A stretch of DNA of 64,000 bases from Mycobacterium sp. 1245805.9 (GTDB lineage: Bacteria > Actinomycetota > Actinomycetes > Mycobacteriales > Mycobacteriaceae). The DNA is taken from positions 1 to 64,000 of the forward strand of contig NZ_LZKR01000064.1 of assembly GCF_001672915.1 (NCBI RefSeq). The letters are read 5' to 3'. The notes under the pieces were generated by a model. That model had not been told where the DNA came from. It ran no database searches and worked only from the letters and a program-made list of their open reading frames with translations. Both the position numbers and the translations under genes were made by a program. This document shows, in pieces, positions 37,101 to 43,076 of this stretch; positions within the stretch are counted from its first letter, which is position 1, and every line of letters begins with the position of its first letter.

Positions 37101-39336
37101 CACACCGATCGAGGAGCCCGAACTCGCTGTGCGGCAAGGCAAGTTCCTGGCGTCCCGGTTGCTGCAGTGGTCGCGCAGCGGTCATCTCGCGTTGCCGCGG
37201 GCCAACGATTACGTCCTGGCACCCACCGAACGCGGCGCGATCGACAACCTGCGTCTGACCGAGGCGGAAGTGCCGCCGCCGGGCGACGGCTACGTCCAGG
37301 TCCGCGTGGAGGCCGCGGGTTTGAACTTCCGGGACGTGCTCAATGTGCTGGGCCTCTACCCGGGCGATCCGGGCCCGATCGGCGGCGACTTCGCCGGCGT
37401 CGTCACCCAATTGGGCGCCGGCGTCACCGGACTCGAGGTTGGTCAGCGCGTGTTTGGCTTCATGCAGGGCGCGTTCGCCACCCGGTTCAACGTGCCGGCG
37501 CAGCTATTGGCGCCGATTCCGGACGGGCTGAGCGCGGTGGACGCGGCGACGATCCCCGCCGCGGCGCTCACGGCCCGGCTCGCGTTCGACTGGGCGCAGC
37601 TTCAGCCCGGTGACCGCGTCCTCATCCACGCCGCCAGCGGCGGCGTCGGACTGGCCGCCATCCAGATGGCGCAGCAGCACGGCGCGATCGTGTTCGCCAC
37701 CGCCAGCACCTACAAACGCGCGACGCTGCGCAAGCTGGGCGTGGAACACGTCTACGACTCGCGCAGTACGGATTTCGCCGACCAGATCCTGGCCGACACC
37801 GACGGCGCCGGCGTCGACGTGGTGCTCAACAGCCTGACCAACGAGGGGTTCATCGAAGCGACCGTGCGGGCGACCGCCCAGGGCGGCCGGTTCGCCGAGA
37901 TCGCCAAGCGAGACATCTGGACCCCGGAGCAGATGGCGGCGGCCCGTCCGGACATCGCCTACGAGATCGTCGCGCTGGACACGGTCACGTTCCAAGAGCC
38001 CGAGCGCATCCGTGGCCTGCTGGCCGAGGTGTCGGAGGGGCTGGCCGGTGGCGAGTGGACGCCACTGCCCGCCGAGATCTACCCGCTGACCGAGGCGAAG
38101 ACGGCGTTCCGGCGCATGCAGCAGGCGCGGCACATCGGCAAGATCGTGCTGCAGATGCCGAAACCGCTGCAGCCGCGCGGTGATCGGAGCTACCTGATCA
38201 CCGGCGGCCTCGGCGCGATCGGCCTGCACACCGCGGCGTATCTGGCCCAACTCGGTGCCGGTGACATCGTGCTGACCAGCCGGCGCGCACCCGACGCGGA
38301 CGCGCAACGGGCGATCGAGGACATCGTCGAGCGCTACCGGTGCCGCATCCACACGTTCGCGGCCGACGTCGGGGATGAGGCGCAGGTCGAAAAGCTGTTG
38401 GAGCGCATCCGCGCGGAGCTGCCGCCGCTCGCTGGGGTGGCACACCTGGCGGGCGTGCTCGACGACGCGCTGCTGTCGCAGCAGAGCCTGGAGCGTTTCC
38501 GCACGACGTTGGCGCCCAAGGCGTTCGGCGCCTGCTACTTGGACAGGTTGACGAGGGAAGACGATCTGGACTTCTTCATCGTGTCCTCCTCGGTGGCCAG
38601 CCTGCTCGGCTCACCCGGCCAGGCCAACTACTCGACCGCCAACGCGCTGCTCGACGGGCTGGTGGCCGAGCGAAAGGCGCACGGCTTGCCGGCGACCGGC
38701 GTCAACCTCGGTCCCTGGGGCAAGGGCGGCATGGCGTCTTCGGAGGCCGCGCGCGCCAATCTCGGTGCGCAGGGCCTGATTCCGCTGGAGCCCAGCGCTG
38801 CCCTCAACGCGCTGGCCGAGGCCGTCGCCAGCGGGACCGCGCAGGCAACCGTGATCAAGGCCAACTGGCAGCGCGCCGCCAAGCTGCTGGGCGCATCCCG
38901 CCCGCCGATTCTCGACCTGGTGTTGCCGAGCGCCGTCACGGAGCCGACCGGCGACAGCGAGTTGCTCCGGCAGCTGCAGGAGATACCGGTGGCGCAGCGG
39001 GCCGGCTTCATCACCGAATTCCTGCAGCGCGAGGTGCAGGGCTTCCTGAGGCTCGCGCAACCGCCCGCCGCAACCAGCCGGTTCCTGGACCTGGGTACGG
39101 ATTCGCTGATGGCAGTCGAACTGCGCAACCGGCTCTACAGCCAGTTCGGTGGGGCGTTCACGATCAACGCCACCGCGGTGTTCGACTATCCGACGATCGG
39201 CGGGCTCGCCGAGTACCTCGCGGGTCAGCTGCCGGATTCGGAGCCGGCGCCGGCCGCGCAGGAGGCGGACACGGCGCCGGCCGCTGAGGAGGCGGAGCCG
39301 AGCCCGGAATCCGAGGCGGCGCCTGAGCCGAGTTGA
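28198..39336 (+). CDS. Two-module type I polyketide synthase (KS-AT-KR-ACP / KS-AT-DH-ER-KR-ACP)
   Basis: A 3712-residue PKS. Module 1: KS 17-440 (C187, H322, H362), AT about 547-870 (S641 in GHSVGQ, HAFH), KR about 960-1400 (GGLGSIG, Y1343; no LDD motif), ACP S1513. Module 2: KS 1575-1995 (C1746, H1881, H1921), AT about 2119-2440 (S2217, HAFH), DH about 2490-2790 (H2518, D2692), ER about 3005-3320 (HAASGGVG), KR about 3331-3520 (Y3478, with LDD), ACP S3636, then an acidic Ala/Pro-rich tail. There is no loading domain or thioesterase, so priming by the FAAL and offloading by PapA are expected. HAFH in both ATs indicates malonyl-CoA, hence no methyl branches. Size and layout resemble the glycopeptidolipid pks of M. 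smegmatis. ATG follows GGGGAGGA. Confidence 0.95.
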   Translation: MTSVEDPMKRALASGGFAIVGYAARFPGAADADEFWRVLSEGRDAVSEIPPDRWDVDEFFDPDPDVPGKVVTRRAGFVDDVTGFDAPFFGMSAREVRLMDPQHRLLLETAWRAVEHSGTAPTALANSNTGVFVGLATHDYLGMASDELTYPEIEAYMAIGTSNAAAAGRISYRMGLQGPSVAVDTACSSSLVAIHQACQALRLGECDLALAGGANVMLTPATMITFSHAHMLAPDGRCKTFDAAADGYVRGEGCGVIVVKRLEDAIRDGDRIRAVIRGSAINQDGASGGLTVPNGIAQQRVIAEALKRAGIAPGDVGYLEAHGTGTSLGDPIEAQAAGAVFGEGRDPSRPLLIGSVKTNIGHLEAAAGIAGVIKVILSLEHELLPQHLHFRNPSPHIPWERLAVQVVQEATTWERDGRPRIAGVSSFGFAGTNAHVIIEEAPEGAGQVAVAPGPDEQRFSVLPLSARTPAALVQIADQYRSWLSAHPEASLTDVCFTAGVGRAHFEHRAALVINSKESAAELLGALADDRPAPGLLRGLSDDTPKTAWLFTGQGSQYPGMARELFDTEPVFAETVNRCAEVVADVLEKPLLDVIFDVDGPDNEETLRQTSYAQPALFAVEMGLARLWQSWGFEPDVVLGHSVGQYAAACVAGVFSLQDGALLMAERGRLFGSLPDGGRMVAVFAAAERVEGLTDEFPSLSVAAYNGANTVLSGPAQDLDQAVARLAADGVRCDWLDTSHAFHSSLLDPILDEFEAYANRFDFSPPQRILVCNRTGAALGRSVKLDGSYWRRHARQPVEFAKSVHTLAELNCKVLLEIGPQPVLTAAALRAWPDPGTAPRAIASLRRGAADHRQIGEALAGAYVMGHLPDFGAVIGRARKVDLPPYPFQHREYWYRDNRERPNQQQNTAASTETVRLLEDGRIDELAALLDGASADQQTVQVLTKLAAQHNQQRDTRSIADDRYEVRWETSTAEPARAPDSETERSAWLLIGNDAEAVRPLVDVLTARGHQHRIVGLPVSDADEEHLEAALRAAEADESTLRILHVAALDSDTAPSARSLLRMQHRILGGTRRLFRAAVSAELRAPIWVVTRGAQRVTDADTVSPDQSCLWGFGRAAALEHPQVWGGLADLPPGRETDADEWSRLIDGLTAAPRDPAVREDQLALRDRAVHVPRLVRRAGRPPAAPLPLRDGATYLVTGGLGSIGLEIAGYLAAHGARHLVLTGRRAPGDAAQQRIDAIQEQHGCEVRVIAADVADAHDVARLLATVQAELPPVAGIVHAAGEIGTTPLRALDDDEVDRVFAGKVWGAWNLSEAALDTFGLRLDFFVSTSSIASVWGGFGQTAYGAANAFLDGQAWRLREHGVPAVSVNFGPWSAGMADAEARARLDRRGVRTLAPSDALAGMAELMAASSAQGVANGVVARIDWARFLPLYQQAGRRSLLAELERELPDSVAAQPLSRPSGPTRLVEQLTNAPVQRRKKLLVDYLREAVAEVTRVDAAEIREDAGFFDLGMDSLMAIELRQRIEHGVGKEIPATLAMDHPRLVDVADYLLADVLGIGEQAETKPRPAAATTRTDEPIAIVAVACRFPGAPNPEAFWDVLSGGVDAIREIPEDRFDIDEFYDPDPETPGKIYSRFGGFIDEIDGFDPEFFGISPREAVWIDPQQRLMLETVWEGLERAGYAPSALRGSRSGIFVGVGANEYSHLLSSGSVEKLEPHFITGNALNAISGRVAFALGLEGPAVAVDTACSSSLVAVHQACQALHSGDCDLALAGGVNVLLSPVTIIAASRARMLSPVGRCKTFDASADGYVRSEGCGILVLKRLSDAVRDGDRVCAVIPSSAVNQDGASSGLTVPNGGAQQRLISSALARAGLNGGDVDYLEAHGTGTALGDPIEVQAAGAVFGAARDADRPLLIGSVKTNIGHLESASGVAGLIKVVLSLQHEMLPQSLHFETPSPHIPWDSLPVRVVDRAIPWQANGKPRRAGVSSFGFTGTNAHVLIEEAPPLAATADEYSTSDIFHDDTAASEPDAREEPVEVLPLSARSPEALVALVQRYGDWLNAHPKVDIADVCFTAGSGRSHFEHRAALVVDSVQGAREVLAELAENRMRPGVVRGECADPPTTAWLFTGQGSQYPGMARELFDAEPVFADTVTRCAEAVDGMLPRPLLEVLFATDRETGGEAGKMLRHTSFAQPALFAVEMGLARLWQSWGIEPDVVLGHSVGQYAAACVAGVFSLEDGARLMAERGRLFGSLPEGGRMVAVFADAKYVEEIANDFPLVSVAAYNGPNTVLSGPGDDLEQIFARCGGDGIRCSWLETSHAFHSELLEPVLGEFESYAAQLQFAVPTLPLVCNRTGAVLTGETPLDAQYWRRHSRQPVQFAESVRTVAALGCSVLMEIGPQPVLTGAAVQVWPEHLAPPRAIVSMRKGIGDRRQIAEAVAAAYVSGHRPKFAALHRQPRRRLELPTYPFQRRHFWPKTSGIAGIDGPGAGVSGILGSARDLASGDSVYTSRLSVKSQPWLSDHVIYGTVVVPGATYVAMALAAVGPPARVQDVFFYEPIILPERASREVQLTLHPLDEAGGWSFRVHSRPYGVSDAEWSLNADGTLRTGAAEVEPADSPDSADSADSIAAAIEQMNRMRPQQLFETFADMELAWGPNWSGSLKSLWLGEGEAIGDITVGEELAEHLGTEPMHPVLMDLCTGVAFPAFPALLAAEQGVSDLFLPLRYGQVELREKMPRRFYCRAKWHTSGLDSETQVFDLDFVDRDGRRLGGIREFTVKRAPREALLRGLGGDATRLLYALGWHEVPPPPSSGDTEGAGNPNGTWLVAGFGQLAAELPGCIASDPATDPEPVGQLLAQAKERGMPFSGIIWRSAGPSADESDAQSAARLEAGIAQLLSVVHAVQADAQLKLPNGLWIITERAVATESGEPVDPVQAALWGLGRTIVNEEPALRCRLVDCDGSEQAVRALAGLLGTPIEEPELAVRQGKFLASRLLQWSRSGHLALPRANDYVLAPTERGAIDNLRLTEAEVPPPGDGYVQVRVEAAGLNFRDVLNVLGLYPGDPGPIGGDFAGVVTQLGAGVTGLEVGQRVFGFMQGAFATRFNVPAQLLAPIPDGLSAVDAATIPAAALTARLAFDWAQLQPGDRVLIHAASGGVGLAAIQMAQQHGAIVFATASTYKRATLRKLGVEHVYDSRSTDFADQILADTDGAGVDVVLNSLTNEGFIEATVRATAQGGRFAEIAKRDIWTPEQMAAARPDIAYEIVALDTVTFQEPERIRGLLAEVSEGLAGGEWTPLPAEIYPLTEAKTAFRRMQQARHIGKIVLQMPKPLQPRGDRSYLITGGLGAIGLHTAAYLAQLGAGDIVLTSRRAPDADAQRAIEDIVERYRCRIHTFAADVGDEAQVEKLLERIRAELPPLAGVAHLAGVLDDALLSQQSLERFRTTLAPKAFGACYLDRLTREDDLDFFIVSSSVASLLGSPGQANYSTANALLDGLVAERKAHGLPATGVNLGPWGKGGMASSEAARANLGAQGLIPLEPSAALNALAEAVASGTAQATVIKANWQRAAKLLGASRPPILDLVLPSAVTEPTGDSELLRQLQEIPVAQRAGFITEFLQREVQGFLRLAQPPAATSRFLDLGTDSLMAVELRNRLYSQFGGAFTINATAVFDYPTIGGLAEYLAGQLPDSEPAPAAQEADTAPAAEEAEPSPESEAAPEPS
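36028..36063 (+). repeat. Four 9-bp tandem repeats inside the PKS DH domain
   Basis: Four consecutive units of GCGGATTCC (the second is CCGGATTCC) encode A-D-S, P-D-S, A-D-S, A-D-S. They lie in a hydrophilic linker between the two halves of the DH double hot-dog. Units are whole codons, so slippage would change linker length without breaking the frame. Confidence 0.9.
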
Positions 39337-39348
39337 TACCCCGGCGCG

Positions 39349-39771
39349 TCAGTCGGCGATGTCGAACCCGGTGATGACCTTGGTCGGGCGCACCCGCACC
39401 ACCAGTTCGCCGGGAACGGCGTTGCGGCGGCCGAATTCGTCGGCCCGGTCGGCGCCCATGTAGCGCGCGCCGGTGCGCGTCGCGACATCGAGTACGTCCG
39501 GCTGATCGTCGCTCACCGAGGCGACGCCCTGCACCTGCACGAACGAATACGGCGGATGCGGGTCGTCGACGCAGATCGTCACGCGTGAATCACGCACCAG
39601 CGCACGGCCTTTCGAAGTGTCGCGGCCAGTGGTGAACACCAATTGGCCGTCATCGACGACGAACCACACCGGCGCGACCAGCGGCCGCCCGTCGGCGGCG
39701 ACGTACCCGAACATCCCGGTGCGGGTGCCGGCCGACATGAACTCGATCACTTCGTCGGACAGTTCGGCCAT
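39349..39771 (-). CDS. PPOX-class (pyridoxamine oxidase-like) flavin/F420-binding protein
   Basis: A 140-residue split-barrel protein with GRPLVAPVWFVVDDGQLVF, TGRDTSKGRALVRDSRVT and YSFVQVQGVASV, the pattern of PPOX-class F420- or flavin-dependent enzymes common in mycobacteria. It is last of three minus-strand genes, 3 bases after the smaller acyl-CoA dehydrogenase, and converges on the PKS end (12 bases apart). A redox step on a lipid intermediate or recycling of dehydrogenase electrons is possible. Cofactor and substrate are unknown. Confidence 0.82.
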   Translation of the reverse strand: MAELSDEVIEFMSAGTRTGMFGYVAADGRPLVAPVWFVVDDGQLVFTTGRDTSKGRALVRDSRVTICVDDPHPPYSFVQVQGVASVSDDQPDVLDVATRTGARYMGADRADEFGRRNAVPGELVVRVRPTKVITGFDIAD

Positions 39772-39774
39772 GCG

Positions 39775-40881
39775 CTAGAGCCGGGCGAGGTCGTAGTCGC
39801 CGAGATGGTCGATCAGGTTGTGCAGGTGGTCGCTCGAGGTGCCCAGCGTGTGCTCGATCGCCGTGAGCCGGGCCGCGTAGTGGCTGACGGGATATTCCGC
39901 GGTGACGCCGATTCCCCCGTGCATCTGGATCGACTCCTGTGCGATGTGCCGTCCCGACCGGCCGATCTGTACCTTGGCGCGCGAAGCGATCACCGGGTCG
40001 AGATTGCCGTCGGCGATCGACATAGCGGCGTAGAAGCTCATGCTGCGCGCCACCTCCAGTGACACGTACATGTCGGCGGCCCGCTGGGTGAGAGCCTGGA
40101 ACTTGTTGAGCGTGACGCCGAACTGCTTGCGGGTCTTGAGGTAATCGGTGGTCAGGCGAAGCGCTTCCTCCATGGCCCCGACAGCTTCGGAGCACAACGC
40201 CGACTGGATACGGATGACGGCGTTGCGGATGGCGAGCGAGGCGTCGCCCCCTTCGCCAAGCGGTTCGGCGGCGGCGCCGTCGAGATCGACCTGGTCGCCG
40301 CGCTGTCCGTCGAAGGTCCGGTACGGATGCCGGGTGACCGAATCCGCGTCGACCAGGAACAGGCCGGTGCCGCCGTCGGGCAGTGCGGCGCTGACCACCA
40401 ACGCGTCGGCGCAGTCGCCGGCGAGCACCGGGTTCTTGCGTCCGTTCAACGTCCATGAATCACCTTGCCGCGCAGCGGCAGTGGTGACCGTGGCCGACGG
40501 CGCGCGGTGACCCGGTTCCAGGTGGGCGAAGGCCAGCAGGCGTTGGCCGGCCGCGACCTCGTCGAGCTGTTGCTTCTGGGCGTCGCTGCCCAGCTCGGCG
40601 ATCAGCGCACCCGGTGCGAGGGCGGCGTGCAGGATGGGCTCTGGCGCTAACCGGCGCCCGACCTCGGTGAGCACCACCATGATCTCGATCTGGCCGGCCT
40701 CCTCTGGCTCGAACCCGAGCCCGAGGATCCCGGTGTCGGCGAGTTGACTCCACACGTCGCGGCTCCAGCCGAGGTCGGACCCGATGACCTTGTTGCGGCT
40801 CTCCGGGTCGTAGGTGCGCGAGAGCAGGTCGCGCGTGGTGTCGCGCAACAGGGCCTGTTCGTCGGTCAATTGAAAGTCCAT
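39775..40881 (-). CDS. Acyl-CoA dehydrogenase, smaller subunit of a probable alpha2-beta2 pair
   Basis: A 368-residue acyl-CoA dehydrogenase. Three-domain ACAD layout: helical N-terminus (FQLTDEQALLRDTTRDLLSR), beta domain (AHLEPGHRAPS, SWTLNGRKN) and C-terminal helical domain with SIQMHGGIGVTAEYP. The middle flavin-contact region is poorer than in stand-alone enzymes. Mycobacterial ACADs of this type, such as the FadE17/FadE18 and FadE28/FadE29 pairs, work as heterotetramers encoded side by side, and the larger partner ends 7 bases upstream. Dehydrogenation of a CoA-linked chain related to the lipid locus is plausible; a side-chain substrate cannot be excluded. Confidence 0.87.
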   Translation of the reverse strand: MDFQLTDEQALLRDTTRDLLSRTYDPESRNKVIGSDLGWSRDVWSQLADTGILGLGFEPEEAGQIEIMVVLTEVGRRLAPEPILHAALAPGALIAELGSDAQKQQLDEVAAGQRLLAFAHLEPGHRAPSATVTTAAARQGDSWTLNGRKNPVLAGDCADALVVSAALPDGGTGLFLVDADSVTRHPYRTFDGQRGDQVDLDGAAAEPLGEGGDASLAIRNAVIRIQSALCSEAVGAMEEALRLTTDYLKTRKQFGVTLNKFQALTQRAADMYVSLEVARSMSFYAAMSIADGNLDPVIASRAKVQIGRSGRHIAQESIQMHGGIGVTAEYPVSHYAARLTAIEHTLGTSSDHLHNLIDHLGDYDLARL

Positions 40882-40888
40882 GGCTGCC

Positions 40889-42049
40889 TCACAATCCGAG
40901 AATGGTGGACGCGATGATGTTGCGCTGCACCTCGCTGCTGCCGCCGTAGATCGTCGTCTTGCGGTAGTTGAGGTAATGCGGTGCGCTGTGTTGCGCCCAG
41001 GAGGGCGATGAAATGTCTTCGCCGTCGGCGGGCACCACCTCGGGCGCGGCGACCTCGACCAGCAGCTCGGTCGCGATCTGCTGCAGCTGGCTGCCGCGCA
41101 ACTTGAGCACCGACGACGCCGGGTTGGGCTGGCCGTCCGCGGAGTCCGAAACCACCCGCGATTGCGTGAGTTCCAGTGCCAGGACCTCGTTTTCGGCCTC
41201 GGCGAGTCGCGCTGCGAACAGGGGATCGTTGAGCACCCCGGTCTCTGCGGCGCGTTTTTTCACCTCGGCGAGGCGCACTTTGGTGCGCCCCACACCGGCG
41301 ATGCCGGTACGTTCGTTGCCGAGCAGGAACTTCGCGTACGTCCAGCCCTGATTCTCTTGTCCGACAAGCTGATCGGCGGGCACCCGGACGTCGGAGAAGA
41401 ACAATTCGTTGATCTCCTGGCCGCCGTCGATCGTTTTGATCGGGCGCAGGGTGATGCCCGGCGTCTTCATGTCGAAGAGCAGGAACGAGATGCCGGCCTG
41501 CCGCTTCGGTGCCTGCGGGTCGGTGCGCACCAGGCAGAAGATCCAGTCCGCGTACTGGCCGAGCGTCGTCCAGGTCTTCTGGCCGTTGACGATGTAGTGG
41601 TCGCCGTCGCGGACCGCGGTGGTGCGCAGCGACGCCAGGTCGGAGCCGGCCTCGGGCTCGGAGAAGCCCTGGCACCACCAGATGTCGAGGCTGGCCGTCG
41701 GCGGCAGGAAGCGTTGTTTGATCTCCTCGGAACCGAATTCGGCGATCACCGGGCCGACCATCTTGGTGTTGAAGTTCAGCGGCTCGGGCACGCACGCCAG
41801 TTGCATCTCGTCGGCCCAGATCTGGTGCTGGGTGGGCGTCCAGTCTTTGCCGCCCCATTCGACGGGCCAACTCGGGACCGCCAGGCCATGCTCGTGCAGG
41901 ATCTTGTGGCTGGTGACGATGTCGTCGCGGCGCACCGACGCCGCGCCCTGGCGCACCCGGTCCCGCAGCTCTTGCGGTATCTGGGTCGTGTAGAAGGTGC
42001 GAAGCTCGTCGCGGAACGCGGCTTCCTCCGGCGTGAGCGCCAGTTGCAT
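40889..42049 (-). CDS. Acyl-CoA dehydrogenase, larger subunit of a probable alpha2-beta2 pair
   Basis: A 386-residue acyl-CoA dehydrogenase with the flavin-binding segment WWCQGFSEPEAGSDLASLRT, NGQKTWTTLGQYADWIF and the C-terminal TIYGGSSEVQRNIIASTIL, all good ACAD motifs. The ATG follows AAAGGAGG. It is first in the unit that continues with the smaller subunit and the PPOX protein. This unit forms the right edge of the lipid block; from comEA onward, in the opposite direction, the genes follow the conserved backbone. One fadE gene is recalled near the pks in glycopeptidolipid clusters, but this paired type looks closer to FadE17/FadE18. Confidence 0.9.
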   Translation of the reverse strand: MQLALTPEEAAFRDELRTFYTTQIPQELRDRVRQGAASVRRDDIVTSHKILHEHGLAVPSWPVEWGGKDWTPTQHQIWADEMQLACVPEPLNFNTKMVGPVIAEFGSEEIKQRFLPPTASLDIWWCQGFSEPEAGSDLASLRTTAVRDGDHYIVNGQKTWTTLGQYADWIFCLVRTDPQAPKRQAGISFLLFDMKTPGITLRPIKTIDGGQEINELFFSDVRVPADQLVGQENQGWTYAKFLLGNERTGIAGVGRTKVRLAEVKKRAAETGVLNDPLFAARLAEAENEVLALELTQSRVVSDSADGQPNPASSVLKLRGSQLQQIATELLVEVAAPEVVPADGEDISSPSWAQHSAPHYLNYRKTTIYGGSSEVQRNIIASTILGL

Positions 42050-42204
42050 GGCAGCCTCCTTTGGTTGAGGTGAACGTCGCGACCCTTCCCATCTTTACCC
42101 ATCCCGTTCGGTGCTTGTGCACAGCCTCGGATTGGTCCACACCCCGGCGTCGCGGCGCCGCCGCGCGGGGCCGTCGCGTCGTTCGGCGCACCTACGGTCG
42201 GCGC

Positions 42205-43071
42205 ATGCGAACAGAACTGCCCGCCGAGCGGCTACAGCGACGCCTCGGCGCCGACCCCGAGACCGACCCGGCCGACGAGTCGGACTCGGCGGAACACTCC
42301 CCTGACTCGCGCGAATCAGAAGACCCGAATTCGCTGCTGCCGCGCTGGCTTCCCGACGCCGCCGATCATCGGGGCTGGGTGGCGAAGATGCGCGCCGACC
42401 CGGGCCGCGCCGGTGCCATCGCCCTGGCGGTGGTGGCCGCCCTCGCGGTGCTGGTGACGGTGTTCACCCTGGTGCGCGACCGGCCGGCGCCGGTGATGTC
42501 GGCCAAGCTGCCGCCGGTGGAGAAGGCCGCGACCGCGAGCCCCAGGTCGTCGGCGAGCCCGAGCGCCGGGCAGCCCGCCGCTTCCGACCGGCCGGTGGTG
42601 GTCAGCGTCGTCGGGCTGGTGCACACCCCCGGCCTGGTCACGCTGGCGCCCGGCGCGCGCATCGCCGACGCCCTGCAGGCCGCCGGGGGAGCGGTTAACG
42701 GCGCCGACACCATCGGGTTGAACATGGCCCGCCCGGTCGGCGACGGCGAGCAGATCGTGGTCGGGCTCGCTCCCGTCGCGGGGCAGCGGGCGGCGCTCGG
42801 CAGCTCGGTGTCCGCGGGGACGTCGGCGGCCTCCGGGGCGCCGGGACCGGTCTCGGGGACGGTGAAGCCGAAAGCCGGTGAGGCGCTCGACCTCAACACG
42901 GCGACCCAGGAGCAGCTGGACGCGCTGCCCGGGGTGGGGCCGGTGACCGCCGCAGCCGTCGTCGCGTGGCGGCAGGCGAACGGGAAATTCACCAGCGTCG
43001 ACCAGCTCGCCGACGTCGACGGCATCGGCCCGGCGCGGCTGGAGAAACTGCGCCCGCTGGTCCGTGTCTGA
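42205..43071 (+). CDS. ComEA-like DNA-binding competence protein (Rv2415c-type)
   Basis: A 288-residue protein with one membrane anchor near residues 70-92 (AIALAVVAALAVLVTVFTLV), an SLBB domain (VSVVGLVHTPGLVTLAPG) and a C-terminal double helix-hairpin-helix (DLNTATQEQLDALPGVGPVT and LADVDGIGPARLEKL). ComEA binds incoming double-stranded DNA outside the membrane in competent bacteria. The acidic N-terminal tail is cytoplasmic. It is followed at once by comEC. Natural transformation is not established in most mycobacteria, so another role in DNA handling is possible. The start is ATG 42205. Confidence 0.9.
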   Translation: MRTELPAERLQRRLGADPETDPADESDSAEHSPDSRESEDPNSLLPRWLPDAADHRGWVAKMRADPGRAGAIALAVVAALAVLVTVFTLVRDRPAPVMSAKLPPVEKAATASPRSSASPSAGQPAASDRPVVVSVVGLVHTPGLVTLAPGARIADALQAAGGAVNGADTIGLNMARPVGDGEQIVVGLAPVAGQRAALGSSVSAGTSAASGAPGPVSGTVKPKAGEALDLNTATQEQLDALPGVGPVTAAAVVAWRQANGKFTSVDQLADVDGIGPARLEKLRPLVRV

Positions 43072-43076
43072 CCGCG

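Noticed and set aside
34318..37410. 1030-codon minus-strand frame inside the PKS
   Set aside because: It is antisense to intact AT, DH and ER domains and lacks any recognisable protein pattern.
15642..42049. Lipid locus as a mobile genomic island
   Set aside because: No integrase, transposase, tRNA target or flanking direct repeats were seen, and codon usage looks like the backbone. Replacement or differential loss is as likely as recent transfer.
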